Origin: Pseudomonas furukawaii
Lineage (GTDB): Bacteria > Pseudomonadota > Gammaproteobacteria > Pseudomonadales > Pseudomonadaceae
Assembly (NCBI RefSeq): GCF_002355475.1
Contig: NZ_AP014862.1
Location: 5,952,001-6,016,000 of the forward strand
Direction of reading: 5' to 3'
Length of the DNA: 64,000 nucleotides
The position numbers and the translations under genes were made by a program. The notes under the pieces are model-generated. The model did not search any database. It had not been told where the DNA came from and worked only from the letters and a program-made list of their open reading frames with translations. This document shows positions 49,471 to 57,697 of the stretch, piece after piece. Numbering within the stretch: position 1 is the first letter of the stretch; each line of letters starts with the position of its first letter.

Positions 49471-50049
49471 ATGTGCAGATGGCACTTGACCCTCGTTGCC
49501 ACGCTATTGGTTGCCGGTTGCGGAGATCGGGACTGGAGAACCCAGGATGTGACAGGGAAGATGCCCAACCTAGAGTTCAGTCTCACCGATGAAAATGGAG
49601 AGGCCGTCAGCGAAAAAAACTACAGAGGAAAGCCGGCTCTCCTGTTTTTCGGTTTCACGCGTTGCCCTGATGTCTGTCCCACCACTCTTGCCAAAATAGC
49701 CATTGCTTCCCGGCAATTGGATGAAAGCCTTCAAAATGACTTGAATGTCTTGTTTGTCTCAGTTGATCCAGCTCGAGACGATCCGCAGTTGCTCCGAAAC
49801 TATACAGACGCTTTTGGTCCGCAATTTATCGGACTTACAGGCGACAAGACAGCGTTGGACGCATTGACGCGTCGTTTTTTCAGCATCTACGAGTATGGCA
49901 AGAAAGACGAAGCGGGAGATTATAACGTTTCGCATTCCACTGCGGTGTATGCTTTCAACCGTTCTGGGGAGATACGCACGTTGTTTCGCGATAGCGATCC
50001 AACAGACGCGATTGCTGCAGACTTGGAGTTGCTCTTAGAGGAAAACTAG
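49471..50049 (+). CDS. SCO1/SenC-family copper chaperone lipoprotein
   Basis: 192 residues. Lipobox LLVAGC at residue 17, then a thioredoxin-like fold with the copper motif CPDVCPTTLAK and the distal His in NVSHSTAVYAF. The family delivers Cu to cytochrome oxidase or acts as a periplasmic thiol-redox protein. Stand-alone gene between czcCBA and the small periplasmic gene. Confidence 0.9.
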   Translation: MCRWHLTLVATLLVAGCGDRDWRTQDVTGKMPNLEFSLTDENGEAVSEKNYRGKPALLFFGFTRCPDVCPTTLAKIAIASRQLDESLQNDLNVLFVSVDPARDDPQLLRNYTDAFGPQFIGLTGDKTALDALTRRFFSIYEYGKKDEAGDYNVSHSTAVYAFNRSGEIRTLFRDSDPTDAIAADLELLLEEN

Positions 50050-50098
50050 TCGGATGCTTGTCACAGCTTATAGCTGGAGATGCCTTTGGCAATAAAAA

Positions 50099-50117
50099 AG
50101 GCGCCACTCGGGCGCCT
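50099..50117 (-). terminator. Terminator of the 50190-50420 gene
   Basis: Stem AGGCGCC / GGCGCCT, loop five, followed on the minus strand by TTTTTTATTG. Confidence 0.75.
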
Positions 50118-50189
50118 AGGGTACACCTCTTTCCAAAGGAGCTCGGGAGCTTCTAGAGGTGAACACTTTGGTGGAAAGCCAACCTGCAT

Positions 50190-50420
50190 TCAGTCTTGTT
50201 GAGAGACATCCTGCTCGTGAGCGGAATTCAGCTTATTTTCTTCAGATTTTTCTTCAGCTTTATCCGCTGCACTTTCAGTGCGGTTTTCCCCGTGAATTTT
50301 TGCCTGGTTTTCTCGAAATTCTCTGTTCATTTCGAGAGAGCGGCCATAGCCATCTTCAGCAAACGAGTAGCTTGATCCGAGCACGACGGCAGATAGGGCA
50401 ACAATGCAAGCCATCTTCAT
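50190..50420 (-). CDS. Small periplasmic PtrA-like protein 1
   Basis: 76 residues. Signal peptide (MKMACIVALSAVVLGSSYSFA) and then EDGYGRSLEMNREFRENQAK followed by IHG, and a highly charged tail ending EHEQDVSQQD-like. The core matches the other small protein at 52513 (DGYDKSYEFNKKFREDQKRI) and resembles the N-terminal domain of PtrA, a copper-induced periplasmic protein of P. aeruginosa. A shared regulatory box precedes both genes. Confidence 0.75.
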   Translation of the reverse strand: MKMACIVALSAVVLGSSYSFAEDGYGRSLEMNREFRENQAKIHGENRTESAADKAEEKSEENKLNSAHEQDVSQQD

Positions 50421-50509
50421 ATAACCATCCTCGAGATTAAGTCCGAGTCGCGATACTCAAGACTGAGGTGATTGTATGGGCGTGAACCTAACAGCAGGGT
50501 GAGCGGAAG

Positions 50510-50525
50510 ATTACAATATTGAAAT
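50510..50525. promoter_or_regulatory. CzcR/CopR-type box 2 (small protein 1)
   Basis: ATTACA-ATAT-TGAAAT, one mismatch from the perfect palindrome, 90 bases before the start of the small gene. Relative to its gene it has the same orientation and mismatch as box 4. Confidence 0.65.
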
Positions 50526-50576
50526 TATTGCCATCTGGAGTGCGAGGTTGAGGCCGCTTTATAACGGCCATAAAAA

Positions 50577-50609
50577 ACCGGACGGAGAGCTGATGCTCTC
50601 TCGCCCGGT
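50577..50609 (-). terminator. Terminator after the OprD gene
   Basis: A two-part stem: ACCGG / CCGGT outside and GGAGAGC / GCTCTCT inside, followed on the minus strand by TTTTTTATGG. It begins 10 bases past the porin stop. Confidence 0.7.
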
Positions 50610-50618
50610 CCGATTGCT

Positions 50619-51944
50619 TTAGAGAACGCTCAGCGGGTACTCAACGATCAGGCGAACCTCATCAAGGTCCGACTCGAAATCAGTTGCGCGAGTGTTCATC
50701 TGGCGAACGCGGAAAGACATGTCCTTCAGCGAACCGGCCTGAACAACGTATTTAGCTTCGATGTTGCGTTCCCAGCGTTTTTGGTTGGTGAGCGGATCAC
50801 CATTCTCGTCACGACGCATGTACACCTCGTTCGCATCGGAGTAATCCGCATCCGTACCACGGGCATAACGGGTCATGAAGGACAGACCGGGAACGCCGTA
50901 CGCAGACATATCGAGGTCGTAGCGAACCATCCAGGAGCGCTCTTTCGGCGAGTTGAAGTCGCTGTACTGGATAGAGTTGTCGAGGAAAATGGAGTCGGAC
51001 TGGCGCAGGTAATCGAAGTCGTTGTCGCCATCGTTACGCTGGTGCGACAGGGCAATGCTGTGGCCGCCGACTTTGACACCGATCTTTCCGCTATAGATAT
51101 CGTTGTCGAACTCACCCAGCAGTTTCTGACCTTGGTCTACGGCCTTGTAGTAGTTGGCTCCCCCGAAGATGCTGACAGTGTCGTTCAGCGGGGATTCGAA
51201 GTAGATACCAGCATAGTGCTGGTTCCAAGCATCCTCCAAACGGCTCGTGTAAAGGCTAATGGCGACATGGTCGGTAACGCGGTAATCACCACCACCGTAG
51301 GCGACCCAGGGGGAGTCGACGACACCCGCGTAGAAGGTGGCGAAGTCACCACGCATGCCACTTTCCTGCGGCTGACTCATGGCGTGCAGACGACCGCCCT
51401 GCAGTTTCAGGCCTTCGATGCTGGCGTTTTCCAAGGTCACGCCTCGGAAGGACTCCGGCAGCAAGCGCGAGTCGCCGTAATGCACCACAGGAGTGGTGGG
51501 GAAAACGTCGCCGGCCTTGATCACGGTGTCGAAGAGGCGCGCCTTCACTGCGCCACCGAGCTTGGAGTACTCGTCCTCGGCCTCGCCTTCACTGTTCACC
51601 GGCAGCAGGTTGATGCTGCCGCCTGGACCGTAGCGACCGTCGCCAGTATCCAGCTTGAGACCGAGCATAGCGAAGGCGTCGACACCGAAGCCTACCGTGC
51701 CCTGCGTGAATCCCGATTCGAATTTGCCGATGATGCCGTGGGCCCATGCTTCGGAGTACCCGTTGCCGGTATTGCTCGATTGGCCGTGACGGAAGTCCCG
51801 GTTCATATAGAAATTGCGATTGAGGAGTGTGAGGCTGCTGCCTTCGATGAAACCTTCCGCCTGCTCTTCAGCCGCCGAAGCCATCGGCACGGCGCCCATG
51901 ATCGCGGTCATGACGGCGAGTGAGAGTTTCGTTCTATATCGCAT
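50619..51944 (-). CDS. OprD-family outer membrane porin
   Basis: 441 residues from ATG 51944 (MRYRTKLSLAVMTAIMG); the frame is open for 29 codons more. Signal peptide, then FIEGSSLTLLNRNFYMNRDF and EAWAHGIIGKFESGFTQGTV, the OprD family entry. It ends with the outer-membrane C-terminal pattern (RLIVEYPLSVL). OprD porins take up basic amino acids or small organics and can admit carbapenems. Its upstream ATTACA-N4-TGTAAT box is perfect, placing it in the metal regulon. Confidence 0.93.
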   Translation of the reverse strand: MRYRTKLSLAVMTAIMGAVPMASAAEEQAEGFIEGSSLTLLNRNFYMNRDFRHGQSSNTGNGYSEAWAHGIIGKFESGFTQGTVGFGVDAFAMLGLKLDTGDGRYGPGGSINLLPVNSEGEAEDEYSKLGGAVKARLFDTVIKAGDVFPTTPVVHYGDSRLLPESFRGVTLENASIEGLKLQGGRLHAMSQPQESGMRGDFATFYAGVVDSPWVAYGGGDYRVTDHVAISLYTSRLEDAWNQHYAGIYFESPLNDTVSIFGGANYYKAVDQGQKLLGEFDNDIYSGKIGVKVGGHSIALSHQRNDGDNDFDYLRQSDSIFLDNSIQYSDFNSPKERSWMVRYDLDMSAYGVPGLSFMTRYARGTDADYSDANEVYMRRDENGDPLTNQKRWERNIEAKYVVQAGSLKDMSFRVRQMNTRATDFESDLDEVRLIVEYPLSVL

Positions 51945-52093
51945 TGATTGCTCCTTATGGTCGGCAGTTTTTGGTTTTTTTATCGCCACGTGTTGTTCTT
52001 GTTGAGTTCGACGCCAAAAAGGAGACGACAAGGGCCTCCTGGCGACCAGGGTCTATCCTTGCAAGTCGAAGATAACTTGAAGATGATTGGAAG

Positions 52094-52109
52094 ATTACAA
52101 TTCTGTAAT
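52094..52109. promoter_or_regulatory. CzcR/CopR-type box 3 (oprD-like gene)
   Basis: ATTACA-ATTC-TGTAAT with perfect arms, 150 bases before the porin start. CzcR-linked repression of oprD is known in P. aeruginosa, so binding here could turn the porin down under metal stress; induction is equally possible. Confidence 0.7.
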
Positions 52110-52407
52110 GTTCGCAATTCAGCAAGTTCCTTTCCTTATTGCGACATCGTCAGAGCCGATTGACCACGCTTAGCAAGCTATGGTCCTGCCCCACGGCAAA
52201 GGATCGAACTTCCTCATGATCTGAGGGAGGCTGGAGCGTAGGAATTGAATTAGCATCCTGGGATAGATGCTTTTTGCCAGCCAGATGCCAGTACGTCGCA
52301 GTGTGTCGATTGAAAGATGCTTATGGGTATAAGCCCTAACAGGTCTGGATTTTGATCAAAGGCTGTTGGCAAATGCTGGCTGCGATGAAAACTGTTTAGT
52401 GCGATAA

Positions 52408-52423
52408 ATTTCAGTATTGTAAT
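52408..52423. promoter_or_regulatory. CzcR/CopR-type box 4 (small protein 2)
   Basis: ATTTCA-GTAT-TGTAAT, one mismatch, 90 bases before the 52513 start. The 400-base gap between the porin and this gene contains boxes 3 and 4 and no gene. Confidence 0.65.
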
Positions 52424-52512
52424 TCTCTTTTCATGCTCTCGTTAGCTTCGGCCTCGTAGTATCGAAACATCTTCTTCCGCATTGCAAATGCGATACTTAC
52501 GAGGTTGGCTAT

Positions 52513-52743
52513 ATGAAGCAAATTAAATACCTTCTGATTGCGCTGCTTGCTATGGGCTCGGTTTCCGCCTTCGCCAAGGGGGATGGCTACGACAAGTCCT
52601 ATGAATTTAACAAGAAATTCCGTGAAGATCAGAAAAGAATCCACGGCCAACGTGATGATGGTGCAAAGCAGGTAGATAAAGCAGAACTGAAGAAAAAAGA
52701 GTCCTCACCAGCTACAGCTGAGAATCTCCGCAAGGACGACTGA
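52513..52743 (+). CDS. Small periplasmic PtrA-like protein 2
   Basis: 76 residues, the same length as the first copy. Signal peptide MKQIKYLLIALLAMGSVSAFA, the core GDGYDKSYEFNKKFREDQKR followed by IHG, and a lysine/glutamate tail. Divergent from oprD and from copy 1. The pair probably arose by duplication; they are likely periplasmic metal-stress proteins. Confidence 0.78.
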   Translation: MKQIKYLLIALLAMGSVSAFAKGDGYDKSYEFNKKFREDQKRIHGQRDDGAKQVDKAELKKKESSPATAENLRKDD

Positions 52744-52760
52744 TCAAAAGCTTGCCAATA

Positions 52761-52783
52761 AAAAGCGCCCGATGGGCGCTTTT
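52761..52783 (+). terminator. Terminator after small protein 2
   Basis: A perfect 10-bp stem AAAAGCGCCC / GGGCGCTTTT with loop GAT and a T run. Confidence 0.88.
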
Positions 52784-52858
52784 TTATTGAAGTAACGCAG
52801 GTAGTTCTTGACGTGACCACCAGATAAGAAAGTTTAATATTAATGGATTTATCAGTTC

Positions 52859-54364
52859 TTATCCGGCATGCTCACCGGTGTGTTGTATTTCTGTTTCAGT
52901 CTCTGCTGCCTTCTGTGCTGATTCGGCGACCCTGAAGCTCAAACGAATACTGGTGCCCTCATTCTCCCGGCTGGTTAAGCTGACCTTCCCACCGAATCGC
53001 TCCATGATCTGCTTGACCATGATCAGACCAATACCCAGCCCACCTTGTTTGGTGGTGTAGAACGATTTGAAGGCCATCATTTCCTGTTGTCTGGACATGC
53101 CTTTGCCTGAGTCACTAATGATCAGGTCCAACCACTGTCCGTTCAGGTCTGGAAAGGCTTGAATCGAAAGCTGGCCGCCGCCCGGCATCGCCTCGATGGC
53201 ATTAGCGATGACGCTGTTAAGGACCTGCGAGAGTAGCAACCTATGGCTGGTTACCAGCGGGCCAGGCTTATCCACCAAGGAAACTTGAATTTTTGACTTT
53301 GCAAGCTGTTGCTCAAAGTTATTCAAGGTTCCCCGTACCACCTCTATGGGTTCGATCTGCTGTGAGTCTCCGTGGAGCGGTCGCAGGCAGAGCAGCAGAT
53401 CACGGACCCAACTCGACAATCGGTCCACTTGGCTGATGATGTCGGAAATGCATTTCTGTAACTGGGGGCCGTCCATTTCTTGGGCTAATTCTGCGCTGGA
53501 ACGGATCGAAGCCAGAGGATTTCGCAGGCTATGGGCGACCGCGCTCGACATCTCGCCCAGCCCCACATAGGTCTTGTTGGCGACCAGCTGATTCTGCTGC
53601 AAAGCCAACAAGTTAGATGCCCGCTTCACAATCCAGTACAAGCCGAGGTAAAGCAACAGCCCACCAAGCGCCGTTGCTGCCCAGATCATTCCATTGCCGC
53701 GTTTGACGCGTTCGATCAGGTCTATCGGCTCCTTGTAGATCTCGACGATGGCCAAGACCTTGCCATTGTCATCAAGCAGCGGGATGTAGTTTTCGATGAA
53801 GAACATCCTGGGATCACGGAGAAACTTCTGCTCGACTTTGCCTTCCTCTACCTCGTTGTACCTGGCCGATACGCGTCCGCCAGACTCAAAGGCCTCTTCC
53901 AGTGCTTCGTCATAGGCGACTTGCTTTCCAATCAAGGCAGAGTTGGTCGACCACGCGACTGTTCGGTCCGGCGAGTAAATGGTGGCCAGCAGCGAATCCG
54001 GCAGGTGGGACAGGTGATCAAGGAATTCCGACCGTGCACGTTCGCGATTTCGCCGCGCTTCCTGAGTGAATATCCAATACTCGTCCGGAAGCAGCACGTT
54101 CCCCATCTGCATGCCTTCTAGCCCGTGATGGCGCGTTTCTCCCTTGGCCAGCGTTTGAATGAACTGGGCCGAGAGCATTGCGTCTCGCTCCAGGCTCTCA
54201 CTGACCAGGAAATGCGTGGAGATGGAGCCAATGCCTATGGCGACCGCGGCGATGATGACTAGGCTGACCAGTGAGAACCAGCGCAGAAGATTGAAGGGCC
54301 GTGTGGGGGCGATCTCCCGTGCTTCACCCATCATCCCGTAGGCCAAGATAGATTCAGCTTGCAT
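52859..54364 (-). CDS. Orphan sensor histidine kinase
   Basis: 501 residues from ATG 54364 (MQAESILAYGMMG) with a GGAG site; the frame runs 180 codons further up without one. Two membrane helices (about 30-55 and 205-228) enclose a periplasmic sensor. There is an H box AVAHSLRNPLASIRSSAEL, N box VLNSVIANAIEAMPGG and G box DSGKGMSRQQE. No response regulator lies nearby, so it must signal to a partner elsewhere. It is divergent from the TlpA-CcdA operon, a possible regulated neighbour. Confidence 0.85.
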   Translation of the reverse strand: MQAESILAYGMMGEAREIAPTRPFNLLRWFSLVSLVIIAAVAIGIGSISTHFLVSESLERDAMLSAQFIQTLAKGETRHHGLEGMQMGNVLLPDEYWIFTQEARRNRERARSEFLDHLSHLPDSLLATIYSPDRTVAWSTNSALIGKQVAYDEALEEAFESGGRVSARYNEVEEGKVEQKFLRDPRMFFIENYIPLLDDNGKVLAIVEIYKEPIDLIERVKRGNGMIWAATALGGLLLYLGLYWIVKRASNLLALQQNQLVANKTYVGLGEMSSAVAHSLRNPLASIRSSAELAQEMDGPQLQKCISDIISQVDRLSSWVRDLLLCLRPLHGDSQQIEPIEVVRGTLNNFEQQLAKSKIQVSLVDKPGPLVTSHRLLLSQVLNSVIANAIEAMPGGGQLSIQAFPDLNGQWLDLIISDSGKGMSRQQEMMAFKSFYTTKQGGLGIGLIMVKQIMERFGGKVSLTSRENEGTSIRLSFRVAESAQKAAETETEIQHTGEHAG

Positions 54365-54506
54365 GTGATTTCTCCGCCATTTGTTCCCCTTTTTATAGTT
54401 GCCGTCATTCTGTCGGGTAGCGCGCGCCTGCTGACTGGCACCAGGAGTGGATGAGTGGAAGCCGGACAACTGAATAACGCTGGCGTACGCCGGTGTTAGG
54501 CCTGCG

Positions 54507-55154
54507 ATGGCTATAGTCATCAGCATGGACGACCTGATGCAGAGGTGTACTGTGCAGTCTGATGCGATTGACCTCCAGGTTCGATCCGAAACGTTTCGCC
54601 TGCCTTCCTTAACGCGTTGGTTTTTTTGGCTACCGTTGCTGACGTTGATCGTGTTACGCGTCGAAGCGGCCTGGGGCGCTGATCCTCTTGGGCCAGGCGG
54701 CTTGACGCTGTGGCCAGAACCTAGGCCCCTAGAACAGGTTAAATTTGTAGACGGTGAAGGTAGAACCCGTACCCTCGCCGACTTCCATGGCAAGGTGGTT
54801 CTGTTGAATGTCTGGGCGACATGGTGCGTGCCGTGCCGCGAGGAGATGCCCACCCTTGACCGGCTGCAGAGCCGGCTCGGTGGAGAGGATTTCCAGGTCG
54901 TTGCGCTCTCCATCGATCAGGAGGGCGTTGATGCTGTACGCGACTTCTATCGCGAGATAGCTGTACGAGGCCTCGACATTTTTGTTGATGAGAAGATGGA
55001 CGCGATACAGACGCTCGGTGCCTTTGGCTTACCGGTAACGCTGTTGCTGGACCGCCAGGGGAGAGAAGTCGGCCGTAAATTGGGAGCTGCGCAATGGGAC
55101 GCTCCGGAGGTCGAGGCTTACCTTCGAGAGGTCATCAGCTCAACCAAGAGGTAA
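54507..55154 (+). CDS. TlpA/ResA-family thiol-disulfide oxidoreductase
   Basis: 215 residues; one membrane anchor (SLTRWFFWLPLLTLIVL) and a thioredoxin-like domain with the active site NVWATWCVPCREEMPTL (about residue 108). cis-Pro is in GAFGLPVTLLLD. It is a membrane-tethered reductant of periplasmic proteins, ending 2 bases before its CcdA partner. The annotated start is the longest; a shorter one before the anchor is possible. Confidence 0.88.
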   Translation: MAIVISMDDLMQRCTVQSDAIDLQVRSETFRLPSLTRWFFWLPLLTLIVLRVEAAWGADPLGPGGLTLWPEPRPLEQVKFVDGEGRTRTLADFHGKVVLLNVWATWCVPCREEMPTLDRLQSRLGGEDFQVVALSIDQEGVDAVRDFYREIAVRGLDIFVDEKMDAIQTLGAFGLPVTLLLDRQGREVGRKLGAAQWDAPEVEAYLREVISSTKR

Positions 55155-55156
55155 CC

Positions 55157-55900
55157 ATGAACCTGAGCGATATCGGGGTCTTGAGTGCTTTTGTGGCGGG
55201 GATGATCTCGTTCCTGTCGCCTTGCGTCTTACCTCTTGTCCCAGGCTACATGTCCTTCATGGCCGGACGCTCAATGGACGAACTGGAGGTACGGAAGGAT
55301 AACCGGGAGCGTCTCGCTGTTATTGGTATGAGTCTTAGCTTCGTGCTGGGCTTTTCCACGGTTTTCATTGCCCTCGGCGCCGGTGCAACGGCCATTAGTC
55401 AGCTCCTGATCGCCTATAGGCAGGAGACCAACCTGATTGGCGGACTGATCGTGATTGTCTTCGGGCTTTTCATGACAGGACTGATCAACCCGCGTTGGCT
55501 CAACATGGATGTGCGTTTCGTCCACCAGTTAAAAACGTCTGGCGGCCCGCTTGCCGCCTACGTGCTGGGCATTGCCTTTGCTTTCGGTTGGACGCCCTGC
55601 ATAGGTCCGATTCTGGGCAGCATCCTCACGTTGAGTGCATCCACAGGCACCACTGGTGCTAACGGTGTGACTCTGCTGTCGATCTACTCGTTTGGCTTGG
55701 GTCTGCCATTTCTGCTGACGGCGCTGTTTACCAATCATTTTCTGGCGGGGATGAAGCGTTTTCGCCGCTGGAGTCGGGGCATCCACGTCGGTGCTGGTAT
55801 CGTCCTTATCCTCATGGGCTTGGCCATGGTGACCGGCCAACTGACCCGATTCGCCTGGTGGTTGTTGGAGGTGTTTCCGGTTTTAGGCAGGATCGGCTAG
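55157..55900 (+). CDS. CcdA-type thiol electron transporter
   Basis: 247 residues from ATG 55157 (MNLSDIGVLSAFVAGM). Six membrane helices with the paired cysteines in SFLSPCVLPLVPGYMS and FGWTPCIGPILGS, the DsbD/CcdA electron-transfer core. It moves electrons from cytoplasmic thioredoxin to the TlpA-like partner encoded just upstream. Confidence 0.92.
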   Translation: MNLSDIGVLSAFVAGMISFLSPCVLPLVPGYMSFMAGRSMDELEVRKDNRERLAVIGMSLSFVLGFSTVFIALGAGATAISQLLIAYRQETNLIGGLIVIVFGLFMTGLINPRWLNMDVRFVHQLKTSGGPLAAYVLGIAFAFGWTPCIGPILGSILTLSASTGTTGANGVTLLSIYSFGLGLPFLLTALFTNHFLAGMKRFRRWSRGIHVGAGIVLILMGLAMVTGQLTRFAWWLLEVFPVLGRIG

Positions 55901-56042
55901 GCGCTGCCAAGAACCGAAGCTCAGTGGAAGCGGGATGCGTCCTGTTTTCTGGGCCGATGAATTTTTTCAGCAGAGCATCGTTCTCGCTCTGGTGAGGACA
56001 GCTAGGCTGGCCGTAGACCACAACCGACTAGCCACGTGTACT

Positions 56043-56504
56043 TCACAACCATCTGCGGACACGCCTTCGATAGGCGGCGAACTCCTCTCTGAACAGGCTT
56101 GCCAGCGCATGCTCTTCAGGAATGATCTGAAAGCGGTTCATGTAGAGCACGAAGCCGAGCACCCCCAGCAGCGCCACGAGTGACCCGAGGTAGATCGACC
56201 AGGCTACCAAGGCTACGGCGAATCCCAGATACATCGGGTTCCGCGTATAGCGGTAAACGCCTGAACTGACCAAAGAGGAAGCCGTCTCCGGCTTCAGCGG
56301 GTTGACGGTGGTATTGGCGAGGCGGAAGGACAGTACGCCGGCCAGGCAGACCGCCGCCGCCGCTAGAAGCACAAGAGTCGAGGCAATGATGCGCCAACCG
56401 GCGGCCACCTCGTCGTTGGGTACCCATAGCGAAAGCAACCACATCACCCCCCCAAATGCCGCTGCGACTAGAGGAGGTGGTACACGATGCTCCAGCCAGT
56501 TCAT
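56043..56504 (-). CDS. Isoprenylcysteine/phospholipid methyltransferase-family membrane protein
   Basis: 153 residues. Four hydrophobic segments and the ICMT-like C-terminal motif SGVYRYTRNPMYLGF with EEHALASLFREEFAAYRRRV, which matches the SAM-binding end of the family. The substrate is unknown. Often found in bacterial metal-resistance clusters; here it lies 4 bases after the DsbA gene. Confidence 0.85.
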   Translation of the reverse strand: MNWLEHRVPPPLVAAAFGGVMWLLSLWVPNDEVAAGWRIIASTLVLLAAAAVCLAGVLSFRLANTTVNPLKPETASSLVSSGVYRYTRNPMYLGFAVALVAWSIYLGSLVALLGVLGFVLYMNRFQIIPEEHALASLFREEFAAYRRRVRRWL

Positions 56505-56508
56505 GGTG

Positions 56509-57183
56509 TCAGTTCCTTGCTTGTTTGATTTCTGACAGCACTAGGTTGCGAAGCGGTTCGGGACCGAGCTCAACCAGCGGTTGGGTGTTGACGTAGAAGG
56601 TTGGAGTGCCACGGATACCAATCTTCTTGGCATCTTCCATGTCGCGCTTCAAGACCGCATCGATGGCCGAAGAACCCATCTCAGTGCGAGCTTTCTCCAC
56701 GTCTAATCCAGCCCTCGCGGCGGCGTCCCAGGCTTTCAACACTTTCGGGTCATCGTGCCACTCCGGTTGTGCGGCCAGCACTGCTTCCAGCACTTGTGGG
56801 AATAGATTCTGTTTGCGAGAGGCCTCCAGCATTCGTGCAACTTCTTCGGAGCCCTTGTGGAACAGCACGTAACGCATGACCAGGCGGACGTCATTGGGGT
56901 TCTCGTCGAGGATCTGCTTCACGAGCGGATAGAACGCCCGACAAGCCTCGCAGGATGGGTCGAAGAATTCGACGATGGTCACGGGCGCATTGGAGGGACC
57001 GAAGGTCGGTGAATGGAAACGTACCAGCGTGGCGGGGTCTTCAGTGGCTGATGCTGAGGACACGGCGGCGACAACGGAAGCCTGTTCTTCCTGCGAAATC
57101 TGGCGGTCGTAGAAGAGTACCGCCGCCGCAATTGCTACGAAGGCGAAAATGATGATGTCGAGGCGAACAAAACGTCGACTCAT
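56509..57183 (-). CDS. DsbA-family periplasmic thiol oxidoreductase
   Basis: 224 residues: an N-terminal membrane helix (IIIFAFVAIAAAVLFYD), then a thioredoxin fold with VTIVEFFDPSCEACRAFYPL; the active site is CEAC in place of CPHC. cis-Pro is in RGTPTFYVN. It probably acts with the TlpA-CcdA pair or as a metal-linked oxidase/isomerase. Confidence 0.88.
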   Translation of the reverse strand: MSRRFVRLDIIIFAFVAIAAAVLFYDRQISQEEQASVVAAVSSASATEDPATLVRFHSPTFGPSNAPVTIVEFFDPSCEACRAFYPLVKQILDENPNDVRLVMRYVLFHKGSEEVARMLEASRKQNLFPQVLEAVLAAQPEWHDDPKVLKAWDAAARAGLDVEKARTEMGSSAIDAVLKRDMEDAKKIGIRGTPTFYVNTQPLVELGPEPLRNLVLSEIKQARN

Positions 57184-57237
57184 GGGGCGGATCTCCAGGA
57201 ATTGGCTAGGGGATTGAGGGATTGTCTTGGCCCAATA

Positions 57238-57666
57238 TCATTGCGCGGACGGCGAAACTGCTGTGAAGGTGACGGGCAAGCTCTGGCCGTCAGCAAACTG
57301 CAAGGTGACTTCTACCTTATCGCCCAGTGCCACCGGTTGCCGGCGTTGCATCAGCATCAGGTGGTAGCCGCCTGATGCGAAATTCACTGTCGCGCCAGGG
57401 GCCACTTCTACCTTCTCGATGTGCTGCATGCTGGCGGTTCCGTTCTCAATAGCGCTGCGGTGCATCATCACCTCAGCATAAGTGGGACTCTGTGCACCGG
57501 TCAGCACAACGGATTCGGTTCCGGTGTTGGTCAGGCTGAAGTAACCGGCGGCCGGCAGGTTGCCGGGCAACAGGCGCAGCCGGGCATCCTTGGCCTCCAA
57601 ACCGGCCATTGCGTCGGTCGACGCGGCGAGCAGCAGCGCTATGCAGAGATATCGGAACAGCAGCAT
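57238..57666 (-). CDS. PCu(A)C periplasmic copper chaperone
   Basis: 142 residues from ATG 57666 after GGAG. Signal peptide (MLLFRYLCIALLLAASTDAM), then the Cu(I) site MMHRSAIENGTASMQHIEKV and GGYHLMLMQRRQPV, the H(M)x10Mx21HxM pattern. It hands copper to cytochrome oxidase, commonly with SCO proteins; a SCO gene is 8 kb away in the same island. Confidence 0.92.
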   Translation of the reverse strand: MLLFRYLCIALLLAASTDAMAGLEAKDARLRLLPGNLPAAGYFSLTNTGTESVVLTGAQSPTYAEVMMHRSAIENGTASMQHIEKVEVAPGATVNFASGGYHLMLMQRRQPVALGDKVEVTLQFADGQSLPVTFTAVSPSAQ

Positions 57667-57697
57667 CAACTTTCTCCTTCTTGAATGATGGCACTAC

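Noticed and set aside
52411-52650. Minus-strand 79-codon frame overlapping small protein 2
   Set aside because: It lacks a ribosome site and would run through the regulatory box and the secreted plus-strand protein, which has a conserved paralogue.
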